64,000 bases of DNA from an uncultured Candidatus Melainabacteria bacterium (GCA_934718085.1 CAKUZL010000008.1:1-64000), one strand, 5' to 3'. Shown: positions 7,883 to 17,288, counted from the stretch's first letter. Translations and numbers: made by a program. The notes: generated by a model from the letters alone, not told the origin.

Positions 7883-10800
7883 TACTACAACTCCGATTAT
7901 AGAATCAAATAATTTTATTGTTTTGGACAAATACACAAATATTAACCAATCTTCCGATTCTTACCAAAGTGAAGCAGAATTGGAAAAAGAACTCATTAAA
8001 GATTTAAGTAATCAAGGATACGAATATAGAAAAGATATTATATCAAACGAAAGCATGCTAAGTAATATCAAAGTTCAACTTGAAAACTTAAACAAAACGT
8101 TTTTTACGGCTGAAGAATGGCAACGTTTTTGCAGCGAATATTTAGATAATTCAAACGAATCGATAATTGAAAGAACACGCAAAGTTCATGATGATTATAT
8201 TTATGATTTTGTTTTTGATGACGGACATATCGAAAATATTTATTTGTTTGATAAGAAAAATGTAGCCGGAAACAAAGTTCAAGTTATCAATCAATTCGAA
8301 CAAAAAGGAACTCAAACAAACAGATATGATGTAACAATTCTTGTCAACGGATTACCTTTAGTTCAAATTGAATTAAAAAAACGAGGAGTTGCTATTAGCG
8401 AGGCTTTTAATCAAATTCACAGGTACAGCAAAGAAAGTTTCAATTCCGCAAACTCATTATTCAAATATTTACAAATGTTTGTTATTTCAAACGGCACAAA
8501 TACCCGTTATTTTGCAAATACCACAAAACGAGATAAAAACAGTTTTGATTTCACCATGAATTGGGCAAAATCCGATAATACGTTAATAAAAGATTTAAAA
8601 GACTTTACTGCAACATTTTTCCAAAAGAATACTTTGCTTAATATTCTTTTACGATATAGTGTCTTTGACAGCAATAATACATTATTAATAATGCGACCAT
8701 ATCAAATTGCAGCTACTGAACGTATTTTATGGAAAATAAAAAGTTCGTATGAGGCAAAAAAGTGGAGTAAAACTGAAAGTGGCGGTTATATTTGGCATAC
8801 GACCGGTTCCGGTAAAACACTGACTTCTTTTAAAACTGCAAGATTGGCAACAGAACTTGATTTTATTGATAAAGTTTTGTTTGTTGTTGACAGAAAAGAT
8901 TTGGACTTTCAAACAATGAAAGAGTATCAGCGTTTTTCTCCGGACAGTGTTAACGGGTCGGACAATACTGCCGGATTGAAAAGAAATTTAGAAAAAGACG
9001 ACAATAAAATTGTTGTTACAACAATCCAAAAATTAAATAATTTAATGAAATGTGAAAAAGATTTAGATATTTATAACAAACAGGTTGTTTTTATTTTTGA
9101 TGAAGCTCACCGTTCACAGTTTGGAGAAGCACAAAAGAATTTAAAAAAGAAATTTAAGAAGTTTTATCAATTCGGCTTTACCGGAACACCTATATTTCCC
9201 GAAAATGCACGAGGAAGTGAAACAACGGCAAGTGTTTTTGGCAGAGAATTGCATTCTTATGTGATTACGGATGCCATCAGAGATGAAAAAGTCCTAAAAT
9301 TCAAAGTTGATTACAATGATGTTCGTCCAAAATTTCATAAATTCGAAAAAGAACAGGACGAAAAAAAACTGTCGGCAGCAGAAAATAAAAATGCATTTTT
9401 ACATCCCGAACGTATAAAAGAAATAACTCAATATATTTTAAATAATTTCAATAGCAAAACTCACAGACAACCATTCGGGGCAAAAGGATTTAATGCCATG
9501 TTTGCAGTCGGTAGTGTTGATGCCGCCAAGTTATATTATGAATCCTTTAAAAATTTGCAAAAAGATTTAGAAAAGCCTATAAAGGTGGCAACAATTTTTT
9601 CTTTTGCTCCCAATGAAGAACAAAATGCAATTGGAGATATTCAAGATGAAACTTTTGAACCTACAGCTTTAGATAGCAGTGCAAAAGAGTTTTTAACCGG
9701 GGCAATTAATGATTATAACAAGTTATTTAAAACAACTTTTGGTGTTGAAGGAAAATCTTTTCAAAACTATTACAGAGATTTATCTAAACGAGTAAAAAAT
9801 CAAGAAATAGATTTAATTATTGTTGTCGGAATGTTCTTAACGGGGTTTGATGCCCCGACCTTAAACACTTTGTTTGTTGACAAGAATTTGAGATATCACG
9901 GACTTATACAAGCCTATTCCAGAACCAACAGAATTTACGATTCAACAAAATCTTTCGGCAATATTATAACATTTAGAGATTTGGAGCAACCGACAATTGA
10001 TGCTATAAAGTTGTTCGGAGATTCCAATACAAAACATGTTGTATTGGAAAAAAGTTACAAAGAATACATGGAAGGGTTTAAAGATATAATTACGGGACAG
10101 ACTCGCAGAGGTTACATTGAATTAATAAAAGAACTTCAAAACAAATATCCGAATCCTCAAAATATTGAAACCGAAAGCGATAAAAAAGCTTTTGTCGAAT
10201 TGTTCGGAGAATATTTAAAAGTCGAAAATATATTGCAAAATTTTGACGAGTTTACAAGTTTAAAAGCAATACAAAGTATAGATTTAAATAATGAAAAAGA
10301 TATTCAAGAATTTAAAGAAAAATATTATTTAGATGATGAACAAATAAAATCCTTGAAAAATACATCAGTTCTTTCCGACAGAGTAGTACAAGATTACAAA
10401 TCAACATATAATGACATCTGTGAATGGAGAAGACTTCAACGAAATAATGAGAAAACTGAATCCGACGTAAACTGGAATGATGTTGTATTTGAAATAGATT
10501 TATTAAAGTCTCAGGAAATTAACTTAGATTACATTCTTGAATTGATTTTTGAAACAAATAAAAAACAAAAAAATAAAGAAAACTTAATTGAAGAAGTTCG
10601 AAGATTGATACGTTCAAGTATGGGCAATCGAGCAAAAGAAGGCTTAATTATTGAATATATAAATAATACAAATTTAGATACTCTTGAAGATAAAGTAAGT
10701 ATTATTCAATCATTTTTTACTTATGCACAGCAAAAACAAGCAGAAGAAATTAAAGCGCTGATTCAAGAAGAAAAATTAAATGAGGAGGCTGCCAAACGTT

Positions 10801-10973
10801 ATATAAAGACATCTTTGAGAAAAGGATATGCCGGTGAAAACGGCACGGAACTAAGTGAAATTTTGCCCAAAATGAGTCCTTTAAATTCTTTATATTTGAA
10901 AAAAAAACAAAGTGTATTTCAAAGGATATCCGAATTTGTCTGTAAATTTAAAGGTATTGGAGGAACGGTATAA
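7875..10973 (+). CDS. hsdR: Type I restriction-modification restriction/translocase subunit HsdR
   Basis: The 1032-aa motor and nuclease subunit. The N-terminal PD-(D/E)XK nuclease motif is Asp152 plus Glu166-Leu-Lys168 in YDVTILVNGLPLVQIELKKR. The SF2 helicase core has Walker A TTGSGKT (309-315) and the DEAH box IFDEAHRSQFG (409-412), followed by GFTGTP (motif III) and a C-terminal helicase half with GMFLTGFDAPTLNTLFVDK and QAYSRTNRI. A helical C-terminal domain of ~250 residues would dock on the methylase. The nuclease and helicase motifs are intact, so the enzyme should be active. It starts within the last codons of prrC and closes the operon. Confidence 0.97.
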   Translation: MNNTTTPIIESNNFIVLDKYTNINQSSDSYQSEAELEKELIKDLSNQGYEYRKDIISNESMLSNIKVQLENLNKTFFTAEEWQRFCSEYLDNSNESIIERTRKVHDDYIYDFVFDDGHIENIYLFDKKNVAGNKVQVINQFEQKGTQTNRYDVTILVNGLPLVQIELKKRGVAISEAFNQIHRYSKESFNSANSLFKYLQMFVISNGTNTRYFANTTKRDKNSFDFTMNWAKSDNTLIKDLKDFTATFFQKNTLLNILLRYSVFDSNNTLLIMRPYQIAATERILWKIKSSYEAKKWSKTESGGYIWHTTGSGKTLTSFKTARLATELDFIDKVLFVVDRKDLDFQTMKEYQRFSPDSVNGSDNTAGLKRNLEKDDNKIVVTTIQKLNNLMKCEKDLDIYNKQVVFIFDEAHRSQFGEAQKNLKKKFKKFYQFGFTGTPIFPENARGSETTASVFGRELHSYVITDAIRDEKVLKFKVDYNDVRPKFHKFEKEQDEKKLSAAENKNAFLHPERIKEITQYILNNFNSKTHRQPFGAKGFNAMFAVGSVDAAKLYYESFKNLQKDLEKPIKVATIFSFAPNEEQNAIGDIQDETFEPTALDSSAKEFLTGAINDYNKLFKTTFGVEGKSFQNYYRDLSKRVKNQEIDLIIVVGMFLTGFDAPTLNTLFVDKNLRYHGLIQAYSRTNRIYDSTKSFGNIITFRDLEQPTIDAIKLFGDSNTKHVVLEKSYKEYMEGFKDIITGQTRRGYIELIKELQNKYPNPQNIETESDKKAFVELFGEYLKVENILQNFDEFTSLKAIQSIDLNNEKDIQEFKEKYYLDDEQIKSLKNTSVLSDRVVQDYKSTYNDICEWRRLQRNNEKTESDVNWNDVVFEIDLLKSQEINLDYILELIFETNKKQKNKENLIEEVRRLIRSSMGNRAKEGLIIEYINNTNLDTLEDKVSIIQSFFTYAQQKQAEEIKALIQEEKLNEEAAKRYIKTSLRKGYAGENGTELSEILPKMSPLNSLYLKKKQSVFQRISEFVCKFKGIGGTV

Positions 10974-11024
10974 AGTAAACAAGTTAAAAAACATTGAAAA
11001 TTACCGAAAAATTTCGATAAACAA

Positions 11025-11927
11025 CTACTCTTCAACAAAGAAATCTTCGTCTATTTTTTTTATTTCTATTATCGTTTTCGGTTGAACTCCGACATTGTGT
11101 TTTATCATTAATTTTGTTAATTTATCACCGTTAATAAGTCTAATTACTTTACCTTGTACTGATGCTGCTTTTTTCTTTGCTCTTTCGTCAAAGAAACTTG
11201 TAGTTATAAAAACCCCTTTTCTAACTGTCGAACAACCGAGTGCTCCGGCAAAATTTTGCATTTCTTTCTCGTTAACTTTATTTTCGGAATACCTTTTTAC
11301 TTGAAGATAAATTTTTTCGAGTCCAAGTTCGTCTTCATTTATTATTCCGTCAATACCGCCATCATGACTCATTTTTGTCATGGATCCGATGCCGTAATTC
11401 ATTTTTTCCATAAGTTGCAAAACGATTCTTTCAAATTTAATCGGATCTACTTGTTTTAATTTTTCCAATAATTCACTTTGTAGATTATCAGAATACAGTG
11501 CTTGTGCTTTTGACATCATTTCATCAGGTGTTTGACGTTCATCCGTTTCAAGAATATTCTCCGTATCGGAATTTTTCTTATTTTCTGTACCGAAAAAAGT
11601 TACAAAAGACGGAAATTTCTTTAAGTACTCGACATTTATTTTATTCCCCGTTTTATTTTCTTTAACACCGACCTCACTTATTTTATAATAACCTCTTTTG
11701 GGTCGCACCAAAAATCCCGCTCTAAATAAGTAATAAACCGTCCACTTAATGCGATTACGAAGAATAGTCTCTATATTACTCGGAATCATTTGGTTCTTAT
11801 CTTCTTCGGATAAATTTAATAATTCGGCAATTTCATCTTCTATGTCTTTTGGACGTAATTCCACATTTTTCTTTTCATACAAATTTAAAACGGGATTCAT
11901 AAGTGATTGAAAATCAGGTACAGACAT
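11025..11927 (-). CDS. mrr: Mrr-family restriction endonuclease (type IV-like)
   Basis: This 300-aa protein has an N-terminal Mrr winged-helix domain (residues ~5-90, with VYYLFRAGFLVRPKRGYYKIS) and a C-terminal Mrr catalytic domain. The latter shows FERIVLQLMEKMNYG (~165-179), Asp193 in HDGGIDG, and the Q-x-K catalytic motif YLQVKR (Gln209, Lys211). Mrr enzymes cut foreign-methylated DNA. The gene converges on hsdR with only ~50 bp between the stops, and has its own ribosome binding site (AAAGGAG before the ATG at 11927). Methylation-dependent cutting is known for the family and not shown here. It must tolerate the methylation made by the neighbouring HsdM. Confidence 0.92.
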   Translation of the reverse strand: MSVPDFQSLMNPVLNLYEKKNVELRPKDIEDEIAELLNLSEEDKNQMIPSNIETILRNRIKWTVYYLFRAGFLVRPKRGYYKISEVGVKENKTGNKINVEYLKKFPSFVTFFGTENKKNSDTENILETDERQTPDEMMSKAQALYSDNLQSELLEKLKQVDPIKFERIVLQLMEKMNYGIGSMTKMSHDGGIDGIINEDELGLEKIYLQVKRYSENKVNEKEMQNFAGALGCSTVRKGVFITTSFFDERAKKKAASVQGKVIRLINGDKLTKLMIKHNVGVQPKTIIEIKKIDEDFFVEE

Positions 11928-11945
11928 GTCTAACTCCTTTTTTTC

Positions 11946-11976
11946 ATAGTATCACAAGCAAAAAATATTTTTTGAA
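11946..11976 (-). promoter_or_regulatory. Possible promoter of the mrr gene
   Basis: On the minus strand a TGATACTAT box (extended -10-like TGnTACTAT, 11946-11954) lies ~20 nt upstream of the mrr start, with TTCAAA (11971-11976) as a weak -35 at long spacing. Confidence 0.3.
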
Positions 11977-12038
11977 CCGATTTTACTTCAGATTTGTCTT
12001 TTTGACACAAATAAGTCGAAGATTCAATAAAATATAAC

Positions 12039-12063
12039 AAAAAAGCCTCATGTGAGGCTTTTT
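12039..12063 (-). terminator. Rho-independent terminator of tRNA-Ser
   Basis: An 11-bp stem AAAAAGCCTCA / TGAGGCTTTTT with a tiny loop lies directly 3' of the tRNA on the minus strand, followed by a T-rich run. Confidence 0.8.
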
Positions 12064-12155
<92 letters not shown>

Positions 12156-12374
12156 TTGCAAGAAGTATCTTATCACAAAAATTTTTCAAACTCAACCGTT
12201 TTATTTTCATGCCCCCGAAATCCCCGAATTGTCGTCGGTACGGCGTTTTGAAACTCACTCGGCAAAACAAGTTTTTCGGTACTTGAAAAAGCGACTTCCG
12301 GTTTCACGTAAGAAGCAAAAATTTCCGCGGAAATTTTCGAACACTGAAGTTTTTATGGTAGAATTGACGGAACG

Positions 12375-14180
12375 ATGAAAAAAATATTATATGCAATTTT
12401 TGTTTTTGCCGCGGTTTCGGGGGTGGTAATCACAGACCTGACAAGGCATAAGCAGTATAACGTTCTTGATATTACGCCCGATTGCAAAATTGCGGCGGAT
12501 TTCGACCGCGATTTAAAGGCGGAAGAGGATGAATATATTGAAATAAGCGGAATTACTCCGCTTTGTTCGGAAGAAAACATTCGCAAAGTTTCAAAGGAAA
12601 TCGGATTTCCCGATATCAACGCAACCGTTTATTTGCAAAGGCTTTCGAGGAATGCGTATGCGGAGATTTTTTATGCGGAGAAGTTGACGAAAAAATCCGG
12701 CGAATATTACATCGGAAGGAAGAAAGCGGCGGAAATTCTTTTGTCGCGCGGTGTTGCGACGGCAAATTCGGAAAAGTACAAAGAATTCGAGAACAAAAAT
12801 CTTATAAAACGATATATCGAAGATGCAAAAAACAAACGGTTTTACCTGCTTAATACGAAGTCCAAAAAATACCATACGTTGACATGCCCGTCGGGATTAA
12901 AAAGCGAACATGTCGAATATCTTTTGAAAGAAGAACTTCCCGACGGCGCAAAGCCTTGCGGTTTTTGTATTTTGGGAAAAGTTCCGCCCGCAGGGAAGAA
13001 ATTACCGAGCGCGGGTAAATTCGGACGGACGAACTTGCTAAAAGTCTACAAAGAAGAAGGTTTGACGATAATCGCGGAGCCTGCGGCGGGGATTTTTAAA
13101 CCCGGTACGGCTTGCAACGGCGCGATGTGCGGGACTTTGAAAAACGAAATCGACTCCGCAAAAAAGACGATTGATTTTGCGATATTTGATTTGAGAGGCA
13201 TGCCCGAGATAGAAAACGCACTGAAAAACGCGAAGCGACGCGGGGTTAAGTTAAGAATCGTAACGAATTATTCGAAGACTGAAAGAACGCCCAATCGGGT
13301 AAGGATTGTGTTTCCGGAGGCGGTGAGTGACCGAAACTGCGTGATAAAACAGGATTCCAAAAGGTTAATGCATAACAAATTTTTTATTTTTGACGGAGAA
13401 CGTGTTTTTACGGGAAGCGCAAATATAACGGATACGGGACTTTCGGGGTTTAATGCAAATACGACGATGTTGATAAAAAACAAAAGCGTCGCGAAGATAT
13501 ACGAGAAAGAATTTTTGAATATGTACGCGGGCAAATTTCATACGGCAAAAACAGAGCGGACAAATTCGGGAGAGATAAGGTTAAATCCGAAAACGAGCGT
13601 GAGAGTGTTCTTTTCGCCTCAGGATAAAGTTATAACGTCGCAAATTCTGCCTTACGTGAAAAACGCCAAAAAATATATTTATGTGCCGATTTTCGCGTTT
13701 ACGGAAAGATCTCTTGCGAACGAGCTGATAAAAGCAAGGGCCCGCGGAGTCGACGTGAAAGTAATAATCGACGCTACGACGGCGTTCGGAAGGTATTGCG
13801 TAATTCGAGATTTGAGAGCGGCGCAAATTCCGGTGAAGGCGGAAAATTTTGCGGGAAAAATGCACATGAAATCGGTGATAATCGACGATAAGTACGTGTT
13901 TACGGGTTCGGCGAATTTGACGAAAAGCGCGAACGTTTATAACGACGAAAATATGCTGCTGATTACGTCGGAGCCCGTCGCAAAGCGGTTTAGGGAGATG
14001 TTCGCCTACATTTGGACAAGTATTCCCGATATTTATTTGTACAAAATTCCCCTCGCGGAATCGTATCAGTCGCCGGGTTCGTGTTTTGACGGTGTCGATA
14101 ACGATTTTGACGGAAAAATCGACGGCGCTGACGAAGGATGCTCCGAAAAATTTCGCCCGAAAAGTTTAAGAAAAAAATAA
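12375..14180 (+). CDS. Exported phospholipase D-family protein with two HKD motifs
   Basis: A 601-aa protein with an N-terminal signal or anchor helix (MKKILYAIFVFAAVSGVVIT). A small Cys/His module at residues ~163-198 (KKYHTLTC ... AKPCGFC) resembles Ada-like metal-binding motifs. Two PLD catalytic motifs follow: H333-x-K335-x4-D340 (MHNKFFIFDGE) and H497-x-K499-x4-D504 (MHMKSVIIDDK), each followed by FTGSAN. PLD enzymes cleave or transfer phosphodiester bonds in lipids or nucleic acids; the substrate here is unknown. The C-terminus carries CFDGVDNDFDGKIDGADEGC, a calcium-binding-like Asp-rich motif typical of secreted proteins. A TAGAAT box lies 10 nt before the ATG with no ribosome binding site. 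Confidence 0.9.
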   Translation: MKKILYAIFVFAAVSGVVITDLTRHKQYNVLDITPDCKIAADFDRDLKAEEDEYIEISGITPLCSEENIRKVSKEIGFPDINATVYLQRLSRNAYAEIFYAEKLTKKSGEYYIGRKKAAEILLSRGVATANSEKYKEFENKNLIKRYIEDAKNKRFYLLNTKSKKYHTLTCPSGLKSEHVEYLLKEELPDGAKPCGFCILGKVPPAGKKLPSAGKFGRTNLLKVYKEEGLTIIAEPAAGIFKPGTACNGAMCGTLKNEIDSAKKTIDFAIFDLRGMPEIENALKNAKRRGVKLRIVTNYSKTERTPNRVRIVFPEAVSDRNCVIKQDSKRLMHNKFFIFDGERVFTGSANITDTGLSGFNANTTMLIKNKSVAKIYEKEFLNMYAGKFHTAKTERTNSGEIRLNPKTSVRVFFSPQDKVITSQILPYVKNAKKYIYVPIFAFTERSLANELIKARARGVDVKVIIDATTAFGRYCVIRDLRAAQIPVKAENFAGKMHMKSVIIDDKYVFTGSANLTKSANVYNDENMLLITSEPVAKRFREMFAYIWTSIPDIYLYKIPLAESYQSPGSCFDGVDNDFDGKIDGADEGCSEKFRPKSLRKK

Positions 14181-14186
14181 CTCGGT

Positions 14187-14522
14187 TTAACGCCCCATAA
14201 GAGCTTTTCGTCGTTTGATTTCAATAATTTTCAATTTTATGTCCTCTGACATACGCGCCTGAACGAGTTCGACCTCTTCTTTGATGCGCAAAATTGCGGC
14301 TTCGGGCGCGGGATTGGTGAGTTTCACCTGAACCAGAGAGTCTTTGAGAATTTGAACTTCCGCTTCGGCAATATCGATTACGTTTTGAACTTCTTTGATT
14401 TCCATTTCGGTGAAACGATGCGCACCGAGAGTGGTTCGAAGAGTTTCGCGAAGCTCGTTTCGCAAATCTTCTTCGGAGGGTTCACCCGAGGGAGTGTCTT
14501 TTAAAAAATCGAAAAAGCCCAT
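14187..14522 (-). CDS. Hypothetical 111-aa protein with helical C-terminus
   Basis: The open frame extends further upstream, but the ATG at 14522 (MGFFDFLKDTPSG) is preferred. It is preceded on the minus strand by AAAGGAT, and the upstream part is a low-quality Phe-rich translation of AT-rich intergenic DNA. The protein is charged and likely helical (RFTEMEIKEVQNVIDIAEAE). No family is recognised. It lies tail-to-tail with the phospholipase D-like gene (6 bp between stops) and head-to-head with the phosphorylase gene. Confidence 0.65.
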   Translation of the reverse strand: MGFFDFLKDTPSGEPSEEDLRNELRETLRTTLGAHRFTEMEIKEVQNVIDIAEAEVQILKDSLVQVKLTNPAPEAAILRIKEEVELVQARMSEDIKLKIIEIKRRKALMGR

Positions 14523-14678
14523 GGTTAAAAATCCTTTTGAAAATATTTTACCGGAAGAAGAGAAAAAAGTCACAATTTGAAAAAATATAAAAAATTCGTA
14601 AAACTTGAAATCCGAAAGCCTTGTTGTGACAGAGTATTGCAAAAATTCCAAAAAAAATAAAGACATAAAAAATGTTTG

Positions 14679-14687
14679 TGATATACT
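14679..14687 (+). promoter_or_regulatory. Extended -10 promoter of the phosphorylase gene
   Basis: TGATATACT is an extended -10 box (TGn then TATACT) 41 bp before the ATG at 14729. No good -35 is visible, as is common for extended -10 promoters. The leader ends in ATGAGGAAAAA, a good ribosome binding site. Confidence 0.5.
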
Positions 14688-14728
14688 TTTGTATGTTGAA
14701 ACATTGTACAAATTGAAATGAGGAAAAA

Positions 14729-16420
14729 ATGACATTACCCAACGTAGCATATTTTTCAATGGAAATGGCAATAGACCAGTCTTTGGCTATATATTCGGGC
14801 GGACTCGGATTTTTGGCGGGCTCGCACATGCAATCGGCAGGATACCTTCAAATGCCGATGGTCGGGGTATCGATACTTTGGTCTTACGGATATTACGATC
14901 AACGAATCAGTCAGGAAGGAAACGTCGAAGTCGCATATATTCGTAAATATTACGACTTTTTGACCCCCGTGTCGGCAACGGTCGATATTACGATATTCGG
15001 CGAAAACGTTAAAGTAAAAGCGTTCAAGGTTGATCCGGAACTCTTCGGAACATGCCCGATATATCTTTTGACAACCGATGTTCCCGAAAACTCGGAATGG
15101 GCAAGAAGAATAACCCATAAGCTTTATGACGGCGACGAAAGAATAAGAATAGCTCAAGAAACCGTTTTGGGTGTAGCGGGTATAAGGCTCTTGCAGGCAA
15201 TCGGAGAAAAATTCGATTGCATCCACTTGAACGAAGGTCACGCACTCCCCGCGGCGTTCGAATTGTTGAGACAATACAACGGCGATTTGGAACAAGTTAA
15301 GAAAAGAACCGTGTTTACGACGCACACCCCCGTTGCGGCAGGAAACGAAGTACACTGGGTCGACACGTTGAAAGACGGCGGATTTTTCGCGGGTTGCTCG
15401 AGAGAAAGAGCCGTCGAACTCGGCGGAGAACATTTCTCACTTACGGTTGCGGCACTTCGCATGAGCAGACTCGCAAACGCGGTATCGCAACTTCACGGAC
15501 TCGTTGCAAACAAAATGTGGGAATGGGTCGACGGAAGATGCCCGATAAGAGCAATTACCAACGCGGTAAATGTTCATTACTGGCAAGACAAAAAAATCGC
15601 CGAAGCAAAATCGCTTCAAGACTTGTTGGCGGCTAAAAGAGATTTGAAAACCAAGATTTTCAAATACGTCGCAAACCAAACGGGTAAAAGATTTGACCCC
15701 GATGTTTTAACCATCACCTGGGCAAGAAGATTTGCCGACTACAAACGGGCATGGTTGTTGTTCATGGATATGGACAGAATCACGAAACTTTTGAACGAAA
15801 ACAAAATTCAACTTATTTTTGCGGGTAAATTCCACCCCGATGACGTTATGGGAAGAGAAATGTTCGACAAGATTTTGCATCAATCGAGAACTATGAAAAA
15901 CGTTGCAATTCTGCCCGGATACGAACTCGACCTCAGCGCGAAATTGAAAAAATGTACTGACGTATGGCTCAACACTCCGTTGAGACCGTTCGAAGCATCG
16001 GGAACTTCGGGCATGTCCGCAAACATGAACGGCGCGCTGCACCTTTCGATATACGACGGATGGGCGGTGGAAGGAACGTTCCCGGGAATCAACGGTTACA
16101 CGGTCGAATACCCCGGATTGGACGACGAAATTCCTTGGGAAGAACGTCATAAGAAGGATTACGAATGCATAATGAACATCATTGAAAAGCAAATAATCCC
16201 GACTTATTACGACAAAAAACTTCAATGGGCAAGACTTATGCGTCAGGCAATCAGAACATCGGAAGCTTACTTCAACTCCGACAGAATGGTTATCGAGTAC
16301 TACAACAGACTGTACAAGCCCATCGCGCACGAAGATCCCAAAGAAGGCGGATTGGACAACAACTTCGAAATTCAAACAAACCCGAATTACGAAGCATGGA
16401 CTTACGCAAACATCAAATAG
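14729..16420 (+). CDS. glgP: Alpha-glucan phosphorylase homologue (GT35, short type) lacking the PLP lysine
   Basis: This 563-aa protein is a short alpha-glucan phosphorylase-like protein. It has the N-terminal VAYFSMEMAIDQSLAIYSGG block, HLNEGHA (~167-172), FTTHTPVAAGNEVH (~196-209), WARRFADYKRAWLL (~331-344) and FEASGTSGM (421-429). Phosphorylases release glucose-1-phosphate from glucans using pyridoxal phosphate bound to a lysine that directly follows this GTSGM/GTGNM motif. Here that residue is Ser430 (codon TCC at 16016-16018). It is therefore either PLP-independent, noncatalytic or differently specific. The rest of the C-terminal domain looks intact. The gene is monocistronic, with its own promoter and terminator. 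Confidence 0.85.
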   Translation: MTLPNVAYFSMEMAIDQSLAIYSGGLGFLAGSHMQSAGYLQMPMVGVSILWSYGYYDQRISQEGNVEVAYIRKYYDFLTPVSATVDITIFGENVKVKAFKVDPELFGTCPIYLLTTDVPENSEWARRITHKLYDGDERIRIAQETVLGVAGIRLLQAIGEKFDCIHLNEGHALPAAFELLRQYNGDLEQVKKRTVFTTHTPVAAGNEVHWVDTLKDGGFFAGCSRERAVELGGEHFSLTVAALRMSRLANAVSQLHGLVANKMWEWVDGRCPIRAITNAVNVHYWQDKKIAEAKSLQDLLAAKRDLKTKIFKYVANQTGKRFDPDVLTITWARRFADYKRAWLLFMDMDRITKLLNENKIQLIFAGKFHPDDVMGREMFDKILHQSRTMKNVAILPGYELDLSAKLKKCTDVWLNTPLRPFEASGTSGMSANMNGALHLSIYDGWAVEGTFPGINGYTVEYPGLDDEIPWEERHKKDYECIMNIIEKQIIPTYYDKKLQWARLMRQAIRTSEAYFNSDRMVIEYYNRLYKPIAHEDPKEGGLDNNFEIQTNPNYEAWTYANIK

Positions 16421-16434
16421 TAAAAATTCGATAA

Positions 16435-16465
16435 AAAAGCGGTTTCCTTTAAGGAAGCCGCTTTT
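16435..16465 (+). terminator. Terminator of the phosphorylase gene
   Basis: AAAAGCGG at 16435-16442 pairs with CCGCTTTT at 16458-16465, extended by TTCC/GGAA, with a short TTTAA-like loop, 14 nt after the TAG stop. Confidence 0.8.
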
Positions 16466-16497
16466 CGACTACAACAAAAAAGTTTTTGAACCCGATA

Positions 16498-17073
16498 ATG
16501 AACATAAAAAATAAAAACGAACTTCGAAAATATTTCAAAAATTCGCGCAAAAACCTTGAAATCGACAAAATAAGTGAAAAAATATATGAAAATTTGTGTA
16601 AAATTCCGCAATACGCAAACGCGGAAAATATTTTCACGTATTATTCGACGGGAGATGAAATTCGGACGCAAAAAATTTTAAGCGAAAACGGAAAATCCGT
16701 TTATATTCCGAAAATCGTCGACGGAAAAATGATTGCCGTCAAGTTTGAGGAAAAAAAGCTTGTTACGGGCGCGTTCAAAATTCCGGAGCCCGAAAGCGCG
16801 GAGGAGTATATTCTCGGAGAAAGCGACGTCGTCATCGTTCCTGCGCTTGCCGCGGACAAAAATTTTTACCGACTCGGTTACGGCGGAGGATTTTACGACA
16901 AATATTTGAAAAATTCAAAAGGAACGAAAATCGTGCTTATTCCTCAAAAACATTTGATTTCGAGCGTTTTGGAAGAACCGCACGACATACGATGCGACAT
17001 AATCGTGACCGAAAACGAAATTTTGGTAAACTCAAAAAAGCTTGATTTTAAAGGGATTGAGAGAGAATGTTGA
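16498..17073 (+). CDS. 5-formyltetrahydrofolate cyclo-ligase
   Basis: A 191-aa enzyme converting 5-formyl-THF and ATP to 5,10-methenyl-THF, returning a storage form to the one-carbon pool. It is recognised by the conserved RLGYGGGFYDKYL motif (~residue 125-137), IVPALAADKN before it and the FTYYSTGDEI block in the N-terminal half. Length is typical. The frame opens at a TTG (16486), but the ATG at 16498 (MNIKNKNELRKYF) fits the family better; neither has a strong ribosome binding site. The TGA stop is followed by a terminator hairpin, so it is a single-gene unit. Confidence 0.9.
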   Translation: MNIKNKNELRKYFKNSRKNLEIDKISEKIYENLCKIPQYANAENIFTYYSTGDEIRTQKILSENGKSVYIPKIVDGKMIAVKFEEKKLVTGAFKIPEPESAEEYILGESDVVIVPALAADKNFYRLGYGGGFYDKYLKNSKGTKIVLIPQKHLISSVLEEPHDIRCDIIVTENEILVNSKKLDFKGIEREC

Positions 17074-17082
17074 ATTTTTGTA

Positions 17083-17139
17083 AATATTCCGCAAAGATGT
17101 AAGAAAAAAACCGTTAAAAGTTTGCGGGATATTTTTTTT
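17083..17139 (+). terminator. Rho-independent terminator after the cyclo-ligase gene
   Basis: AATATTCCGCAAA (17083-17095) pairs with TTTGCGGGATATT (17121-17133) over 13 positions with one G-T wobble, and eight T residues follow. The loop is long (25 nt). Confidence 0.65.
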
Positions 17140-17177
17140 CGGTGTAAAATAACAGGTATACTACCAAGGGGGGACGT

Positions 17178-17288
17178 ATGGAGTTTTTCAGACAAAATAA
17201 AAAATATATAATACTTTTTCTCGGATTGTGCTTTATCGCGTGGACGATAGGACCCGTGCTTTATAGCGTTTTGGCGGCGACAAAGTAA
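17178..17288 (+). CDS. 36-aa single-pass membrane peptide
   Basis: A short ORF, MEFFRQNKKYII followed by a hydrophobic helix LFLGLCFIAWTIGPVLYSVL and a short basic tail, ending in TAA at 17286-17288. It is preceded by a strong ribosome binding site (AAGGGGGGACGT before the ATG at 17178) and lies 19 bp upstream of the M23 peptidase gene. The layout K-rich start plus one TM helix and the close coupling support a real small membrane protein. No family can be named. It could affect the membrane-linked peptidase encoded next to it; that is inference. Confidence 0.6.
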   Translation: MEFFRQNKKYIILFLGLCFIAWTIGPVLYSVLAATK

